Origin: Pseudomonadota bacterium
GTDB lineage: Bacteria > Pseudomonadota > Alphaproteobacteria > UBA2966 > CAIVPW01
Reading direction: 5' to 3'
Assembly (NCBI GenBank): GCA_027625125.1
Contig: JAQBXG010000081.1
Coordinates: forward strand, 1 to 7,594
DNA length: 7,594 nt
Below the pieces are notes generated by a model. It searched no databases, was not told where the DNA came from, and was given only the letters and a program-made list of their open reading frames with translations. The translations under genes and the position numbers were made by a program. Shown here in pieces: positions 6,049-7,594 of this stretch. Positions within the stretch are counted from its first letter, which is position 1. The number at the start of each line of letters is the position of its first letter.

Positions 6049-6734
6049 ATGAAGGTTCCCTCAAACGACCCTGCACGGCTCGAAGCGCTTCGAAGCTATG
6101 GAATTCTCGATACAGATTTTGAACCGACGTTCGACCGCATTACGCGGCTCGCTGCCAATCTGTTCGGTGCCCCATCGCGCTCGTGTCCCTCGTGGATCAG
6201 GACAGGCAATGGTTCAAGTCCGTGGTCGGCTTGGGGGTTCGCGAAACGCCTCGAGATGTTGCGTTTTGTGCGCACGCAATTCTAGGCAATGGACTTTTCG
6301 TGGTGCCCAACGCGCTGGAAGACGACCGATTTCGATCCAACCCGCTGGTTACAGGCGACCCCAATGTTCGGTTTTATGCAGGTTCACCGCTCCGAACCTC
6401 TGAGGGATATAATCTTGGGACAGTCTGCGTGATCGATCACAAGGAACGTCAGGAACCTGAAGCGGATACTGCACAGGCTCTGAAAGACCTTTCCGATATC
6501 GTGGTCGAGCTGCTGGAAACCAGGAGACTCAAACTCAGGGCTGAAGCGATTACTGAGAGGATGGATGATGGGTGTCGCGAAATTGGGAAGTTGGCGTCCG
6601 ATGTGCGGATTGCCGCATTGCATTCGTCCCATATGACGGACGAAGATTTCGCTGGCGAAATGCGCGCGCGCTCCAAGAAACTGTCGGAAAGCGTGAGCGA
6701 GCTGAAACAGGCTCTTTCTCATCTCGGCGGCTAG
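6049..6734 (+). pseudogene. GAF-domain signalling protein, interrupted by a one-base frameshift
   Basis: Reading in one frame from the ATG at 6049 gives DPARLEALRSYGILDTDFEP, then a run ending ANLFGAP. At the CCCC run (6170-6173) the frame must shift by -1 to continue IALVSLVDQDRQWFKSVVGL and later FYAGSPLRTSEGYNLGTVCV, which together form one standard GAF domain (about residues 20-150). The repaired protein would be 228 residues. After the GAF domain comes only a charged, probably helical/coiled tail (LRAEAITERM, MRARSKKLSESVSELKQAL) with no kinase, cyclase or other output domain. Unrepaired, translation from 6049 stops at 6285 inside the domain. A GTG at 6183 could start the second part, but it would lack the first strand and helix of the fold. 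AGGA lies about ten bases before the ATG at 6049. A one-base deletion or a sequencing error both fit; the sequence gives no classic slippery heptamer. Its GC content is lower than that of neighbouring genes. Confidence 0.75.
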
Positions 6735-6976
6735 CCGCTTCGTCGCTTCAGCGTCCCCATTCGCGGCCCGGCGAGGCCTGTCAGAAGTCTTTGGGTGTGC
6801 GCGGGCCTGACCGGTCGATGTGGTCGCTGGATATGGCTGTTGCAGGGAACCGACAGGCGCGGCGCGACCGAGCGCGGCGCGGCCACGCCAACCGAAAGCG
6901 AGGTCTCGTGCTGATTGCGGGCTGGTGGCTGGTCAGGGGCGGTGGCGGAACCCGGCCACCAAGTCACTGAAGGGAA
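6735..6976. other. Gene-free interval between the GAF gene and the tRNA
   Basis: About 240 bases with no supported gene. It contains a 10-base direct repeat GCGCGGCGCG (6857-6866 and 6872-6881) and a possible hairpin, GGTGGC (6941-6946) with GCCACC (6955-6960), located 17 bases beyond the tRNA 3' end on the minus strand. That hairpin could terminate the tRNA transcript, though no U-tract follows. Confidence 0.4.
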
Positions 6977-7051
6977 TGGTGGGCACGACTGGGATTGAAC
7001 CAGTGACCCCTACGATGTCAACGTAGTGCTCTCCCGCTGAGCTACGCGCCC
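6977..7051 (-). tRNA. tRNA-Val (anticodon GAC), CCA encoded
   Basis: A complete 75-base cloverleaf on the minus strand. The acceptor GGGCGCG pairs with CGTGCCC (one G-U). The D-arm is GCTC/GAGC around AGCGGGA. The anticodon stem CTACG/CGTAG encloses loop TTGACAT, giving anticodon GAC (valine). The variable region is GGGTC, and the T-arm ACTGG/CCAGT has loop TTCAATC. The discriminator is A, and CCA is encoded. It is the intact partner of the 3' fragment at 5751-5802. It lies 88 bases downstream of the receiver-domain gene on the same strand. Confidence 0.97.
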
Positions 7052-7075
7052 GTTCCCATTCTGCGGCGAGGGCAG

Positions 7076-7104
7076 AGTGAACCCGGATCGCCCGAGGTTT
7101 GCAA
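7076..7104 (-). promoter_or_regulatory. Candidate promoter for tRNA-Val
   Basis: On the minus strand, TTGCAA (7104-7099) precedes TTCACT (7081-7076) by 17 bases. The predicted start near 7069 lies about 18 bases ahead of the mature tRNA 5' end. The -35 is a fair match and the -10 is weak. Confidence 0.35.
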
Positions 7105-7139
7105 GAGATATGGCCCGGCAGTGCGGCGTGGGGCGCGGA

Positions 7140-7594
7140 TCAGGCCGGGCGGTCCAGCATCTGCCGGACGATTCTGGCGAGGTCGCTGCGGCGGTAGGGC
7201 TTGATGACGAACGCGAAGTCTTCGGCCCCGGTCGGCGCCGCGTCCTCGGAAGCGGAGGTCAGCAGCACGCGGATCGACGGGTACAGCGAGCGCGTGTGGC
7301 GGGCGAGATCGGTGCCCAGCATGCCGCCCGGCATCATCACGTCGGAAAAGACGAGGTCGATGCCGCCGCGGTTTTCCGTCAGCACGTGCAACGCGTCGGC
7401 CGCCGTCGAAGCTTCGAGCACCCGGTAGCCCAGCCCCGACAGGATATGGACCGCGATCTTGCGCACGTCGCTTGAGTCGTCGACGACCAGCAGAGTTTCG
7501 GTGCCGCGCAGCACCGGGCCGCCGGCCGGCGCCGGGGTTTGCGGAAACCGGCAGGGCGAGTTCGGGCGCCGGTGGCGCGGATTCCGCAGTTGGC
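7140..7594 (-). CDS. Receiver (REC) domain, C-terminus of a probable hybrid histidine kinase
   Basis: A response-regulator receiver domain that takes a phosphoryl group from a histidine kinase. Starting from TETLLVVDD, the acidic pair DD, the phospho-acceptor D in VFSDVMMPGG, the T in VLLTSA and the K in FVIKPY are all present, so it should be active. The domain ends six residues after RIVRQML with no output domain. A GTG at 7514 could start a 124-residue stand-alone receiver, but it has no ribosome site, and the frame is open to the window edge through a Pro/Ala-rich stretch. That layout is typical of receivers at the end of hybrid kinases, so I read it as a 3' gene fragment. The linker may contain a frameshift at the GGGG run (plus strand 7534-7537): the neighbouring frame upstream gives a cleaner linker (ESAPPAPELALPVSAN). 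Confidence 0.8.
   Translation of the reverse strand, partial: QLRNPRHRRPNSPCRFPQTPAPAGGPVLRGTETLLVVDDSSDVRKIAVHILSGLGYRVLEASTAADALHVLTENRGGIDLVFSDVMMPGGMLGTDLARHTRSLYPSIRVLLTSASEDAAPTGAEDFAFVIKPYRRSDLARIVRQMLDRPA

Larger units (their letters stand above)
5751..7023. mobile_element. Putative small or decayed integrated element bounded by tRNA-Val repeats
   Basis: The interval between the tRNA 3' fragment and the intact tRNA is about 1.2 kb and reads, on the minus strand, tRNA - insert - tRNA 3' fragment, the usual order after integrase-mediated insertion. Its composition is lower in GC than the flanks: 29 of 60 bases are G/C at 6361-6420, against 44 of 60 at 1261-1320. It carries one recognisable gene (a frameshifted GAF protein) and short repeats near the fragment. 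No integrase, excisionase or phage gene is present, so the insert would be a remnant or need an integrase elsewhere. The boundaries are inferred from repeat homology. Confidence 0.5.

Noticed and set aside
6166..6180. Programmed -1 ribosomal frameshift in the GAF gene
   Set aside because: The site does not fit an X XXY YYZ heptamer in the incoming frame, and I see no obvious stimulatory hairpin. A one-base indel is simpler.
6857..6881. GCGCGGCGCG direct repeat as a CRISPR-like or regulatory array
   Set aside because: There are only two copies at 15-base spacing in very GC-rich DNA, which is expected by chance. No CRISPR array is visible anywhere in the window.
6572..6970. A 132-codon frame overlapping the GAF gene end and running to the tRNA
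   Set aside because: It lies in another frame over the GAF coding region, continues into repeat-like GC-rich sequence, and resembles no protein family.
7140..7514. Stand-alone response regulator starting at GTG 7514
   Set aside because: No ribosome site precedes the GTG and the frame is open to the window edge. A C-terminal receiver of a larger protein is more likely.

Overview
The window is GC-rich chromosomal DNA that looks alphaproteobacterial. The evidence is a 41-residue L36 ribosomal protein of the type lacking the zinc ribbon, a near-perfect alphaproteobacterial housekeeping promoter in front of it (TTGACA, 17 nt, TTATGG), a glycolate oxidase glcD-glcE pair with a TGATG junction, and many two-component/GAF signalling parts. 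No genus can be named from the sequence alone.

Layout, left to right. Positions 1-2822 are all on the minus strand: a GmhB-like HAD phosphatase (2154-2822), rpmJ with its own promoter (1956-2081), then glcD (398-1885) and the start of glcE (1-398, cut by the window edge). GlcD and GlcE are the two flavin-binding subunits that, with the iron-sulfur subunit GlcF (expected further downstream, outside the window), oxidise glycolate to glyoxylate. A divergent control region (2823-2933) separates this block from a plus-strand pair: an unrecognised 64-residue protein (2934-3128), coupled by an ATGA overlap to a secreted seven-Asp-box beta-propeller (3125-4381). A convergent minus-strand AAC(3)-I-type aminoglycoside acetyltransferase homologue follows (4547-5014), then a plus-strand four-helix membrane protein (5234-5692).

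The right part has the clearest unusual structure. An intact tRNA-Val(GAC) gene lies on the minus strand at 6977-7051. A second copy of its 3' half, same orientation, lies at 5751-5802. Tandem-oriented tRNA and tRNA 3' fragment flanking about 1.2 kb of lower-GC DNA is the classic footprint of an integrated element. The interval carries a frameshifted GAF-domain gene (6049-6734), short repeated GCGTGCC motifs and a palindrome next to the fragment, and no integrase, so it is best read as a decayed or minimal island. Beyond the tRNA, the window ends in the receiver domain of what is probably a hybrid histidine kinase (7140 to the edge).

Two apparent one-base frameshifts (about 6170 and 7534) both fall at four-base C/G runs, so sequence error must be excluded before calling either gene broken. 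I did not find a clearly new multi-gene defence or mobile system. The best leads are the tRNA-bounded island, the coupled small-protein/propeller operon and the chromosomal AAC(3)-I homologue.
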